Below are positions 1-6,946 of a stretch of DNA of 8,001 nt, piece after piece. Source of the DNA: Sphingomonadales bacterium UBA6157 (GTDB lineage: Bacteria > Pseudomonadota > Alphaproteobacteria > Sphingomonadales > Sphingomonadaceae); NCBI GenBank assembly GCA_002423025.1, contig DIUN01000018.1, forward strand, positions 118,070 through 126,070, read 5' to 3'. Below the pieces are notes generated by a model. It was not told the origin of the DNA, searched no databases, and saw only the letters and a list, made by a program, of their open reading frames with translations. The translations under genes and the position numbers were made by a program. Position 1 is the stretch's first letter, and every line of letters begins with the position of its first letter.

Positions 1-866
1 ACACCGCCGGTCAGCACCTTGCCCGAGCTTGGCACCACGGTGTTGTAGGCGCGGCCGAGGCGGGTGATGTTATCGAGCAGGATCACCACGTCGCGCTTGT
101 GCTCGACAAGGCGCTTGGCCTTCTCGATGACCATTTCGGCGATCTGGACGTGGCGGGTGGCCGGCTCGTCGAAGGTGGAGGAGATGACCTCGCCCTTCAC
201 GGTGCGCTGCATGTCCGTCACTTCTTCCGGGCGCTCATCGATGAGCAGCACGATCAGATAGACTTCCGGATGGTTGGCGCTGATGGCGCGGGCGATGTTC
301 TGCATCATCATGGTCTTGCCGACGCGCGGCGGGGCGACGATGAGGCAGCGCTGGCCCTTGCCGAGCGGCGTCACCACATCGATGACGCGGCCGGTCTTGT
401 CCTTGATGGTGGGGTCGTAATTGTCGAGATTGAGCTTCTCATCCGGATAAAGCGGCGTCAGGTTGTCGAAGTTGACGCGATGCTTGACGGCTTCCGGCTC
501 ATCGAAGTTGATCTTGATGACGCGGACCAGGCCGAAATAGCGCTCGCCATCCTTGGGGCTGCGGATCTCGCCTTCCACCGTGTCTCCGGTGCGCAGGCCG
601 AACTTGCGGACGATCTGCGGGGTTACGTACACATCGTCGGGGCCGGCGAGGTAATTGCTGTCAGCCGAGCGCAGGAAGCCGAAGCCATCGGGCATCACCT
701 CGATGGTGCCGGAGCCGGTGATCTCGTTGCCGGCTTCCGCCGTGGCCTTGAGAATGGCGAAGATGATATCCTGCTTGCGCAGCGTCGAGGCGTTCTCGAC
801 GCCAAGCTCTTCGGCCATCACCACCAGTTCGGCGGGGGTTTTGCGCTTCAGATCATGAAGGTGCAT
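1..866 (-). CDS. rho: Transcription termination factor Rho (3' end outside window)
   Basis: Rho is a hexameric RNA helicase that binds C-rich unstructured RNA and uses ATP to release RNA polymerase. The first 288 residues are visible; a full Rho is about 419, so the R-loop and arginine-finger part lies off the left edge. The start MHLHDLKRKTPAELV opens the usual N-terminal helical domain, followed by the OSB RNA-binding fold (SGTIEVMPDGFGFLR). The P-loop APPRVGKT ends at T185, the catalytic DERPEEV begins at D210-E211, and Walker B (ILLDNITRL) has its Asp at residue 265; these match the E. coli numbering closely. The Q-loop SSGKVLTGG is the last thing seen. The ATG at 866-864 gives the standard alphaproteobacterial N-terminus; upstream in-frame codons add nothing Rho-like. 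It is divergent from the HIT gene. Identification is from recognised motifs and is secure. Confidence 0.97.
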   Translation of the reverse strand, partial: MHLHDLKRKTPAELVVMAEELGVENASTLRKQDIIFAILKATAEAGNEITGSGTIEVMPDGFGFLRSADSNYLAGPDDVYVTPQIVRKFGLRTGDTVEGEIRSPKDGERYFGLVRVIKINFDEPEAVKHRVNFDNLTPLYPDEKLNLDNYDPTIKDKTGRVIDVVTPLGKGQRCLIVAPPRVGKTMMMQNIARAISANHPEVYLIVLLIDERPEEVTDMQRTVKGEVISSTFDEPATRHVQIAEMVIEKAKRLVEHKRDVVILLDNITRLGRAYNTVVPSSGKVLTGG

Positions 867-1055
867 CTGGATCTTTTCAGGTAGGAGTCCGGGCGCTGTC
901 GGGGCTGTTAACCTGCGATGGCGGGACGTTTGAGACCGCGTGCCAGGACGGACGCGATGGTGAGCAGGTAGTGCGCCGGCGTGGCCCGGTCAAGAGAGGG
1001 CTTTTGCGGAGGCGCCGGGGTGCTAGAAGCGGGATCACAACAGGAGACGCAGCAC
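867..1055. promoter_or_regulatory. Divergent rho / HIT intergenic region with C-rich rho leader
   Basis: This 189-bp gap holds the start regions of both divergent genes. On the minus strand a weak candidate promoter for rho is TTGACC (993-988), 17 bp, TACCTG (970-965); only the -35 is good, so this is tentative. It would give a leader of about 90 nt. Read as RNA, that leader is much richer in C than in G (roughly 40 against 22 by hand count), the composition expected of a Rho utilisation site. One GANTC site (GAGTC, 885-889) lies about 20 bp before the rho start. On the plus strand I see no convincing promoter for the HIT gene, only its ribosome binding site at 1042-1046. Confidence 0.4.
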
Positions 1056-1433
1056 ATGCCGGTCGAAGCACTTGGGGACTATGATCCGCAGAACATCTTC
1101 GCAAAGATCCTGCGCGGCGAGATTCCGTGCCGCGAGGTCTATTCCGACGAATGGGCGTTGGCCTTTCACGATATCAATCCGCAGGCGCCCACGCATGTGC
1201 TGGTGATTCCGCGCGGGGCGTGGCGCAGCTGGGCGGATTTTGCCGCCGGTGCCAGCGATGCCGAAATCGGTGGCTTCGTGCGGGCGGTGGGCACAGTGGC
1301 GAAGCAACTCGGGCTGGAGGCGCCGGGCTATCGGCTGCTGGCCAATGCCGGGCTGGATGCGCACCAGGAGGTGCCGCACCTGCATGTCCATGTGTTTGGC
1401 GGCAAGCCGCTGGGGCCGATGCTGGCGCGGTAA
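1056..1433 (+). CDS. HIT (histidine triad) family nucleotide hydrolase, Hint-like
   Basis: This 125-residue protein belongs to the HIT superfamily, whose Hint branch hydrolyses purine nucleoside phosphoramidates such as AMP linked to lysine or other amines. The opening IFAKILRGEIPCREVY (14-29) and HDINPQAPTHVLVIPR (38-53) are typical of Hint proteins. The triad is H108-L-H110-V-H112, followed by the usual FGGKPLGPML; by family knowledge the middle His (H110) is the nucleophile. The ATG at 1056 is chosen because AGGAG sits at 1042-1046, nine bases upstream, and because the family starts near here; an in-frame ATG at 981 would add 25 residues with no family resemblance. It is divergent from rho and ends 3 bp from the SelO stop codon, which faces it. 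The physiological substrate cannot be told from sequence. Confidence 0.93.
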   Translation: MPVEALGDYDPQNIFAKILRGEIPCREVYSDEWALAFHDINPQAPTHVLVIPRGAWRSWADFAAGASDAEIGGFVRAVGTVAKQLGLEAPGYRLLANAGLDAHQEVPHLHVHVFGGKPLGPMLAR

Positions 1434-1436
1434 ACG

Positions 1437-2819
1437 CTAGAGTGCCATGGCCTCGCCCATGCGGCGGATGGCGGCGAGCTTGGCGTGGAGGGGCGCCCAA
1501 TCGTCAGCCTCAGCGATGGGCGTCCAGAGCGCCTCCACTTCGTCGATGAGCATGGTGCAGGGCTCGGCGTCCGACCAATAGGCGTGGGCAGGGGCCGCGC
1601 CGGCGTAATTGGGGACGAGAGCGCGGAAGCTGGCGAAGGCCTCGCTTTCGTAAATGGCGTCGGCTGGCGAGGGGCCGCGCCGGGTGCCGCCGCGCCAATC
1701 GAACCAGAAGCGATCGGGGGACATGCGGCTGGTGGTGAGGCCGGTCTCGATGGCCTTCACCAGCGCGAAATCATCGTCCGGGCCTTGCGCGGCCACGCCG
1801 AGCCGGGCGAGCAGTGCGGTGCGCAGCGCCTCCTGATAGCGCTGCGGATAGCCATCGAGCGCCGGCTTGAGGTCTTCCAGCGGCGCGATCAGCCGCAGCG
1901 CGCCGGCGAGCTGATAGGCATTCCACTGCAGCGCCTCGGCCTGGCGACCAAAGCTGTAGAGGCCGTTATGGTCGAAATAGGCGGCGGTGAAGTTCGGGTC
2001 CCAGGCCGGGGCGAAGCGCCAGGGGCCATAATCGAAGCTCTCGCCGGTGATGTTGATATTGTCGGTGTTGAGCACGCCATGGACAAAGCCGGCGGCCATG
2101 AACTGCGCCGCCAGCCGGCTGCCGGTGGTCACGACATGATCGAGCAGCACCGCCGGGTCTTCCGGTGCCGGCGTGCCGGTGCCGCCGAAATAATGCTGGA
2201 GGGCATAGGCCACTAAGGTCCGCATGCCGGCTTCGTCCTGCGTATAAGCGAGGCGCTGGAAGCTGCCGTAGCGGACATGGCTGTGGTTGAGCCGTACCAG
2301 CACGGCGCTGCGGGTGGGCGAAGGCTCGTCGTTGCGCTGCAGCTCCTCGCCGGTCTCGATGACGGAGAAGGTGCGTGAGGTGGTGAGGCCCAGCGCCTCC
2401 AGCATCTCGGTGGCGAGGATCTCGCGCATGGCGCCCTTCAGCGTCAGCCGGCCATCGCCGAAGCGGCTCCAGGGCGTGGTGCCCGAGCCCTTGGTGCCAA
2501 GGTCCATCAGCCGGCCCTGCGCATCGATGCACTGGGCAAAGAGGAAGCCGCGGCCATCGCCAAGATCAGGATTATAGCTGCGGAACTGGTGGCCATGGTA
2601 GCGCAGCGCCAGCGGCGTCTCGAGGCTGCCGGGCAGCGGCTTGAAGCGGCCGAAATGCGCCAGCCAGTCGGCATCGCTCAGGCCATCGAGGCCGATCTCG
2701 GCGGCGGCGCGATCATTGCGGAAGCGCAGGATCGTCTGCGGGAAGTTCGCGGCCTCGACAGGGTCGTAAAAGCTTTCGCCGAGCGCAAGGATGGCCCGGG
2801 CGGCGCGAAACTCGGCCAT
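1437..2819 (-). CDS. selO: SelO/YdiU family protein adenylyltransferase (pseudokinase)
   Basis: SelO proteins have a kinase fold with ATP bound in flipped orientation and transfer AMP to protein Ser, Thr or Tyr. This 460-residue member shows the family core in order: YHGHQFRSYNPDLGDGRG (74-91), LGTKGSG with Lys110, RFGDGRLTLKGAMRE with Glu133, LVRLNHSHVRYGSFQR (174-189), NTDN (251-254) with Asp253 and Asn254, and DYGPW with Asp263. The spacing of Lys110, Glu133, Asp253/Asn254 and Asp263 fits the nucleotide- and metal-binding residues known for bacterial SelO. The C-terminal third is less canonical: I do not see the usual NPK..LRN segment, and the protein ends GEAMAL without the Cys (or Sec) near the terminus found in E. 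coli YdiU and human SelO. The ATG is 11 bp after the TetR stop and has no visible Shine-Dalgarno, suggesting translational coupling. No selenocysteine machinery is implied. Substrates unknown. Confidence 0.92.
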   Translation of the reverse strand: MAEFRAARAILALGESFYDPVEAANFPQTILRFRNDRAAAEIGLDGLSDADWLAHFGRFKPLPGSLETPLALRYHGHQFRSYNPDLGDGRGFLFAQCIDAQGRLMDLGTKGSGTTPWSRFGDGRLTLKGAMREILATEMLEALGLTTSRTFSVIETGEELQRNDEPSPTRSAVLVRLNHSHVRYGSFQRLAYTQDEAGMRTLVAYALQHYFGGTGTPAPEDPAVLLDHVVTTGSRLAAQFMAAGFVHGVLNTDNINITGESFDYGPWRFAPAWDPNFTAAYFDHNGLYSFGRQAEALQWNAYQLAGALRLIAPLEDLKPALDGYPQRYQEALRTALLARLGVAAQGPDDDFALVKAIETGLTTSRMSPDRFWFDWRGGTRRGPSPADAIYESEAFASFRALVPNYAGAAPAHAYWSDAEPCTMLIDEVEALWTPIAEADDWAPLHAKLAAIRRMGEAMAL

Positions 2820-2830
2820 GGCGGCGGGGT

Positions 2831-3547
2831 TCAGGCGGTGGGGAAGGAGCAGGCGGCGCGAACGAAGCGCACGGTCTCGGCCTCGACTCGCGCGGCCTCC
2901 TCCGGGTTCCGGGCGGTCAGGATGCGATCGATGGCGTCACCGACGATATGGTGGGTGAAGGATGCGGCCAGTTCGACATCGATGCCGGTGATACCGCGCT
3001 TGGCGATGGCGGCGTGCATCTGCCGGGTGATCCAGTTCACCGTCGTTTCCTTGGCGGCGTGGTAGAAGGGCTCGGCATCGGCGTTGGTCGCCATCTGGCT
3101 CTTCGGGCCCTTCTTGGGCGCGGCCGAGGCCGATTCGCCACAGGCATCGCCACCCATGCCTTCCCAGAGCATGTTGGTGCGGCAAAACTCGAAAACCCGG
3201 GGGATGATGATGCCGGGCTCAAGGTCCTCCAGCGCGTCATCACCTTCCATGAAGGCGATCATCATCTTGCCGTGGCGGATGCCGAGCTCCTCGAGCAGCG
3301 CCTTTTTCGAGCCGAAATGATAGAAGATCGAGCCTTCCGACACATCGGCCTCTCGGGCGATATCGGCGGTGCCGGTGCCGGCGAAGCCTTTGGTGGAAAA
3401 CAGCATATGGGCGGCGGCGAGTACGCGCTGCTTGGTTTCCGCCGGGTCATAACGGCGAGCGCGCGTGTCTGTGCGGGCCTCATGCCGGGGTTCGGACTTG
3501 AAACCTGTCGTCGATGCGTTGCGAGTGTCGATTGCGCGCGTTGCCAC
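2831..3547 (-). CDS. TetR/AcrR family transcriptional regulator
   Basis: This 238-residue protein has the TetR DNA-binding domain at about 34-92: TKQRVLAAAHMLFSTKGFAGTGTADIAREADVSEG, then IFYHFGSKKALLEE, with the helix-turn-helix at about 60-81. The rest is an all-helical ligand-binding domain with no recognisable ligand signature; it includes a basic, low-complexity loop at about 139-152 (SASAAPKKGPKS). About 33 residues precede the HTH domain, a longer N-terminal arm than usual. The start is a GTG at 3547-3545: an in-frame stop lies 15 bp upstream (3565-3563), no in-frame ATG exists before the domain, AAGGAAG lies about 10 bases upstream of the GTG, and the promoter at 3585-3613 fits a 30-nt leader. 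It lies just upstream of SelO on the same strand and is divergent from the hydrolase/MDR pair, the usual geometry for a local repressor that also controls itself. Confidence 0.9.
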   Translation of the reverse strand: MATRAIDTRNASTTGFKSEPRHEARTDTRARRYDPAETKQRVLAAAHMLFSTKGFAGTGTADIAREADVSEGSIFYHFGSKKALLEELGIRHGKMMIAFMEGDDALEDLEPGIIIPRVFEFCRTNMLWEGMGGDACGESASAAPKKGPKSQMATNADAEPFYHAAKETTVNWITRQMHAAIAKRGITGIDVELAASFTHHIVGDAIDRILTARNPEEAARVEAETVRFVRAACSFPTA

Positions 3548-3584
3548 TGGCCAGATACTTCCTTATCCCCCCCGGGAAGAGGCC

Positions 3585-3613
3585 ATATAACGCGGCAACT
3601 GAGTCTGAGTCAA
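3585..3613 (-). promoter_or_regulatory. Sigma-70 type promoter for TetR-SelO with two GANTC sites
   Basis: On the minus strand TTGACT (3613-3608) and TTATAT (3590-3585) are separated by exactly 17 bp, a near-consensus housekeeping promoter. Transcription would begin near 3578, about 30 nt before the GTG start of the TetR gene. The tandem hexamers TGAGTC-TGAGTC (3600-3611, plus strand) overlap the -35 box and the spacer, and hold two GANTC sites (3601-3605 and 3607-3611), the target of the CcrM methylase in alphaproteobacteria. The repeat could also be part of an operator. In the opposite direction TATAAC at 3586-3591 could be a -10 for the hydrolase, but with only a poor -35 (TTATCC, 3562-3567), so that promoter is unproven. 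Confidence 0.65.
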
Positions 3614-3652
3614 AGATTTGGGCTTGATATGGCCCTGGCAAGTGGAGGCTGG

Positions 3653-4569
3653 ATGGCGGCGGCACAGGCACGGGCAGCAGATGGCGCGGCGCCGGCCTGG
3701 GAGCAGGGCTGGTACTGGTCTGGCGATGGCCTGCGCCTGCACTATCGCGATTGGCCGGCGGCGGCGGATGTTTCGCCCGGGCAGCCGGTGTTGCTGTGCC
3801 TCCCCGGCCTAACCCGCACGGCGGCGGATTTCGAGCCGCTGGCGGCGCGGCTGGCCGGGCGCTGGCGGCTGGTGGCGGTGGACCTGCGCGGTCGTGGGGA
3901 ATCCGCCTGGGCCAAGGATTCGCTGACCTATCTGCCGCTGAACTACCTGCACGACCTGCGGCTGCTCATCGAATCGGCGGGCATCGGGCGCTTTGTCGTT
4001 ATCGGCTCCTCGGTCGGCGGACTGCTGACGATGCAACTGACCACCGGGCACCGCGCCGCCATGGCGGGCGCCATCCTCAACGATATCGGCCCGGATATCG
4101 AGCCGGCCGGTCTGGCGCGGCTCCAGGCCAATGTCGGCCGCGGCGGCAACTGGCCGACCTGGGTGCATGCCGCGCGGGATCTCGCCACGCGCAACGCCGG
4201 CATCTACCCGCTCTGGCAGCTTGCGGACTGGCTGGCCTTTGCCAAGCGGCTGTGCCGGCTCACCCAGGCGGGACGAATCGTGTTTGACTATGATCCGCGC
4301 ATCGCCGAGCCGTTCCGGCTGCCGGGGCGCGATGCCGGCGCGGACCTGTGGGCGGCGCTGGCCGGGTTGGGCGGGCTGCCGGTGCTCAGCCTGCGCGGCG
4401 AAAATTCCGATGTGCTCACCGCCGCCACGCAGAAGCGCATGCAGGCGCGGCTGCCCGAAATGATGGTGGCGACCGTGCCCGGTGTGGGCCATGCTCCCAC
4501 CCTTGGCGAGCCGGAGGCCGTGGCCGCCGTGGATACGCTGCTTGAAGCAGTGCTGAGGGGAGAGACGCG

Positions 4570-4573
<4 letters not shown>
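3653..4573 (+). CDS. Alpha/beta fold hydrolase
   Basis: A 306-residue soluble alpha/beta hydrolase with no signal peptide. It opens with a strand pair typical of the family (YWSGDGLRLHYRDWP, 21-35). The oxyanion-loop region is LPGLTRTAADF (50-60), then VDLRGRGES (77-84). The nucleophile elbow is GSSVGG with Ser120, the acid is probably Asp253 (RGENSDVLT) and the base His280 (PGVGHAPTL); this is a full triad in the right order. The lid at about 145-230 gives no clue to substrate, so esterase, lipase or C-C bond hydrolase cannot be told apart. The ATG at 3653 follows GGAGG (3644-3648); an in-frame ATG at 3629 is possible but lacks a good ribosome site. Its stop overlaps the next gene's start (ATGA, 4570-4573), so both are probably translated from one message. 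It is divergent from the TetR gene, which is its likely regulator. Confidence 0.9.
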
Positions 4574-5580
<1,007 letters not shown>

Positions 5581-5591
5581 GGGCGGAAACT

Positions 5592-5621
5592 TTGCAATGT
5601 TTGCAGAATTCCAATTTTAAT
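5592..5621 (+). promoter_or_regulatory. Candidate promoter in AT-rich spacer before the PEPxxWA gene
   Basis: The stretch 5590-5660 is strikingly AT-rich against its surroundings. TTGCAA (5592-5597), 18 bp, TTTAAT (5616-5621) is a fair sigma-70 match; transcription would begin near 5629, giving a leader of about 90 nt. The hexamer TTTGCA occurs twice (5591-5596 and 5600-5605), offset by 9 bp. TTAA and TTAACC (5633-5636, 5641-5646) resemble CtrA half sites but are 4 bp apart instead of 7, so a CtrA site is not claimed. No intrinsic terminator for the upstream operon is evident. Confidence 0.35.
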
Positions 5622-5634
5622 ATCGTGTAATTTT

Positions 5635-5657
5635 AAGAAGTTAACCAAGGACTTCTT
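5635..5657 (+). repeat. Inverted repeat, 7-bp arms, in the PEPxxWA leader
   Basis: AAGAAGT (5635-5641) and ACTTCTT (5651-5657) are perfect reverse complements around a 9-base loop. If transcription starts near 5629 this would be the first hairpin of the leader. It is AT-rich and not followed by a T-run, so it is a poor terminator candidate; an operator or a weak leader hairpin are equally possible. Confidence 0.45.
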
Positions 5658-5666
5658 TAGCGTTTC

Positions 5667-5712
5667 CCCGCCGTGCCGTTACAGCAGCTCCTGTTGCATG
5701 GCGCGGCGGGAG
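5667..5712 (+). promoter_or_regulatory. Long hairpin sequestering the ribosome binding site of the PEPxxWA gene
   Basis: CCCGCCGTGCC (5667-5677) pairs with GGCGCGGCGGG (5700-5710) over 11 bp with one U-G wobble (5674/5703), and can extend by G5678-U5699 and U5679-A5698. Inside, ACAG (5681-5684) pairs with CTGT (5691-5694) around a 6-base loop. The right arm contains the GGG of the Shine-Dalgarno GGGAG (5708-5712), so the folded leader should block ribosome loading at the TTG start 7 bases further on. No T-run follows, so it is not a standard terminator. The pairing is read directly; a regulatory role is inference. Confidence 0.6.
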
Positions 5713-5719
5713 ATCTGAG

Positions 5720-6442
5720 TTGGTTCGTTTCTGGATGGCGCCTGTCGCGGCGTTGATGCTTTCTGGCGCTGCGCCGGCCATGGCAGCCACCTGGTTGCTT
5801 GGCGGTACGGCGGCTGATCTTGCGTCACTCAGTGTCGCCCTGCCCGGCGAGGCGACTCTGGCCATCGAGGCGCGGCTGTTCACGGCGGCGCCGGGTTCGC
5901 TGACCAATCTCTCCCAGCTGGCCACGACCGGCACCGTGCGCCGCGAAACGACCGGTATCGGCGTGGCCGGCGGCGCCAGTAATCCGCAGATCGACACCAA
6001 CAACGCCGCGCGGCGGGAAGCATTGCTGGTCAGTTCCGACCGGTTTCTGCAGCTGACCGGGCTCAAGCTCTCCTACATCGATGCTAATGATACGCTGCAG
6101 GTCTATGGCGTTGGCGCTGGCGGCGCACTGACGGCACTCGGCTTCCCTGGTGTCATCAATACCGGCCTTGGCGGCACGGCGGCGTTCACCAATAGCGCCG
6201 CGAACCTTGGCACGACTTCGCTGGTGTTCAACGATCCGCTGCTGGCGTCGTTCCGCCAGTTTGTCTTCACCACGCGTGCGGGCGGCGATGTGTTGTTCGG
6301 CGGTGATCTGGGGCAGGGCTATCGGATCGATTCGATCAGTGCAGAAGTTGTTCCCGAGCCGGCCGCCTGGGCCATGCTCATTGCCGGCTTTGGTCTAGTC
6401 GGTGCCGCAATGCGGCGGCGCAACTTCGCTGTGTCGGCCTGA
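5720..6442 (+). CDS. Exported PEPxxWA-CTERM sorting-domain protein
   Basis: A 240-residue secreted protein of unknown function. The signal peptide is MVRFWMAPVAALMLSGAAPAMA, with likely cleavage after residue 22. The central 185 residues are rich in Gly, Ala, Thr and Asn, without cysteine or a recognised domain, and look like a beta-rich surface protein. The C-terminus has the tripartite sorting signal: VPEPAAWA (211-218), a hydrophobic helix (219-230) and RRR (232-234). By family knowledge such tails are recognised by an exosortase in species making exopolysaccharide. The start is taken as TTG at 5720 because GGGAG lies 7 bases upstream and because it supplies Arg3 for the signal peptide; ATG at 5735 would lack both. 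Its stop lies 3 bp from the stop of the facing HExxH gene. No exosortase gene is in the window. Confidence 0.85.
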   Translation: MVRFWMAPVAALMLSGAAPAMAATWLLGGTAADLASLSVALPGEATLAIEARLFTAAPGSLTNLSQLATTGTVRRETTGIGVAGGASNPQIDTNNAARREALLVSSDRFLQLTGLKLSYIDANDTLQVYGVGAGGALTALGFPGVINTGLGGTAAFTNSAANLGTTSLVFNDPLLASFRQFVFTTRAGGDVLFGGDLGQGYRIDSISAEVVPEPAAWAMLIAGFGLVGAAMRRRNFAVSA

Positions 6443-6452
6443 TTTTCAGGCC
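6436..6452. repeat. Perfect inverted repeat containing both convergent stop codons
   Basis: GGCCTGA (6436-6442) and TCAGGCC (6446-6452) are perfect 7-bp reverse complements around TTT. The left arm ends with the TGA stop of the PEPxxWA gene and the right arm starts with the complement of the TGA stop of the HExxH gene. A hairpin would form in both transcripts. No T-run follows on either strand, so it is at best a partial bidirectional terminator. Confidence 0.6.
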
Positions 6453-6946
6453 CAGCGGCCAAAGGGAATGATCTTCGAATAAGCGGCGAGCGGCGGCTTC
6501 TCCGCCAGCAAAGCCCCTTCGCGCAGCAGGAAGGCATCGGCCACGATGCAGGCCTGCTGCTCGATGCCGTAGCGGTGGAACGGCTTGCCGGGCAGCAGCG
6601 CGTAGCGATAGCGCGCGAACGGCAGGCGGCGCAGGAACAGGTTGATGCCCTGCTGGTGCTGCCAGACATGCACCATCTCATGGACGAAATGTGCCTTCAG
6701 CCCGAGCGCGGCGGCGGCATAATCGGCGCACCAATTATCGCCCTCCGGGTGGCACCAGATATGCCCATTGGGTGCCATGGTGACGCGCCGGGGGTGCAGC
6801 AACCAGAACTTCTCGCGGCGAATGGTGACGGCGGCGGCATCGAGCGCGCTGCCGAAGACGCTGGCGGCCAGCGCCTGCTCGCCGCCGGTCAGATGGCGGC
6901 GGAACGGGTGCAGCAGCGCGGGAGCGCCGCTCTCAATGGCCTTCAT
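6446..6946 (-). CDS. Small HExxH zincin-like protein of unknown function
   Basis: A 166-residue protein without signal peptide or membrane segment. It contains HEMVHVWQHQQG (89-100), an HExxH metallopeptidase-type zinc motif (His89, Glu90, His93); Glu129 in YGIEQQACIVADAFLLREG (126-144) is a good candidate for the third zinc ligand. EQALAASVFGSALDAAAVTI (23-42) and MAPNGHIWCHPEG (57-69) precede the motif. I recall similar sphingomonad proteins annotated as 'vgr related protein', but I see nothing linking it to the VgrG spike; the motif layout is also reminiscent of the DUF4157-type HExxH domain. The ATG at 6946-6944 overlaps the end of the copper chaperone gene by 14 bp, so it is probably co-translated with it. 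No later in-frame ATG precedes the conserved part. Whether it is an active peptidase is unknown. Confidence 0.78.
   Translation of the reverse strand: MKAIESGAPALLHPFRRHLTGGEQALAASVFGSALDAAAVTIRREKFWLLHPRRVTMAPNGHIWCHPEGDNWCADYAAAALGLKAHFVHEMVHVWQHQQGINLFLRRLPFARYRYALLPGKPFHRYGIEQQACIVADAFLLREGALLAEKPPLAAYSKIIPFGRWA

Noticed and set aside
99..884. A 261-codon open frame on the plus strand, opposite rho
   Set aside because: It is the antisense shadow of a well-conserved rho gene in high-GC DNA; its translation resembles no protein family and has no plausible start site.
918..971. A 17-codon frame (MAGRLRPRARTDAMVSR) between rho and the HIT gene
   Set aside because: It has no ribosome binding site and no recognisable promoter, and its length is what chance gives in this composition.
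981..1055. An upstream in-frame ATG that would extend the HIT protein by 25 residues
   Set aside because: The extension has no family resemblance, while AGGAG at 1042-1046 is well placed for the ATG at 1056.
1485..2216. A 243-codon plus-strand frame opposite selO
   Set aside because: Antisense shadow; the minus strand encodes the conserved SelO core across the same bases.
2948..3652. Long in-frame extension of the hydrolase frame upstream through the TetR gene
   Set aside because: The extra 235 codons are antisense to the TetR gene and carry no domain; the hydrolase fold begins after 3653.
5617..5646. Possible CtrA binding site (TTAA-N7-TTAA)
   Set aside because: The TTAA elements are separated by 12 and 4 bases, not 7.
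5698..5718. A 6-codon frame (MARREI) ending just before the TTG start of the PEPxxWA gene
   Set aside because: Its start lies inside the predicted stem and it lacks its own ribosome site; kept only as a possible opening mechanism for the hairpin, not as a gene.
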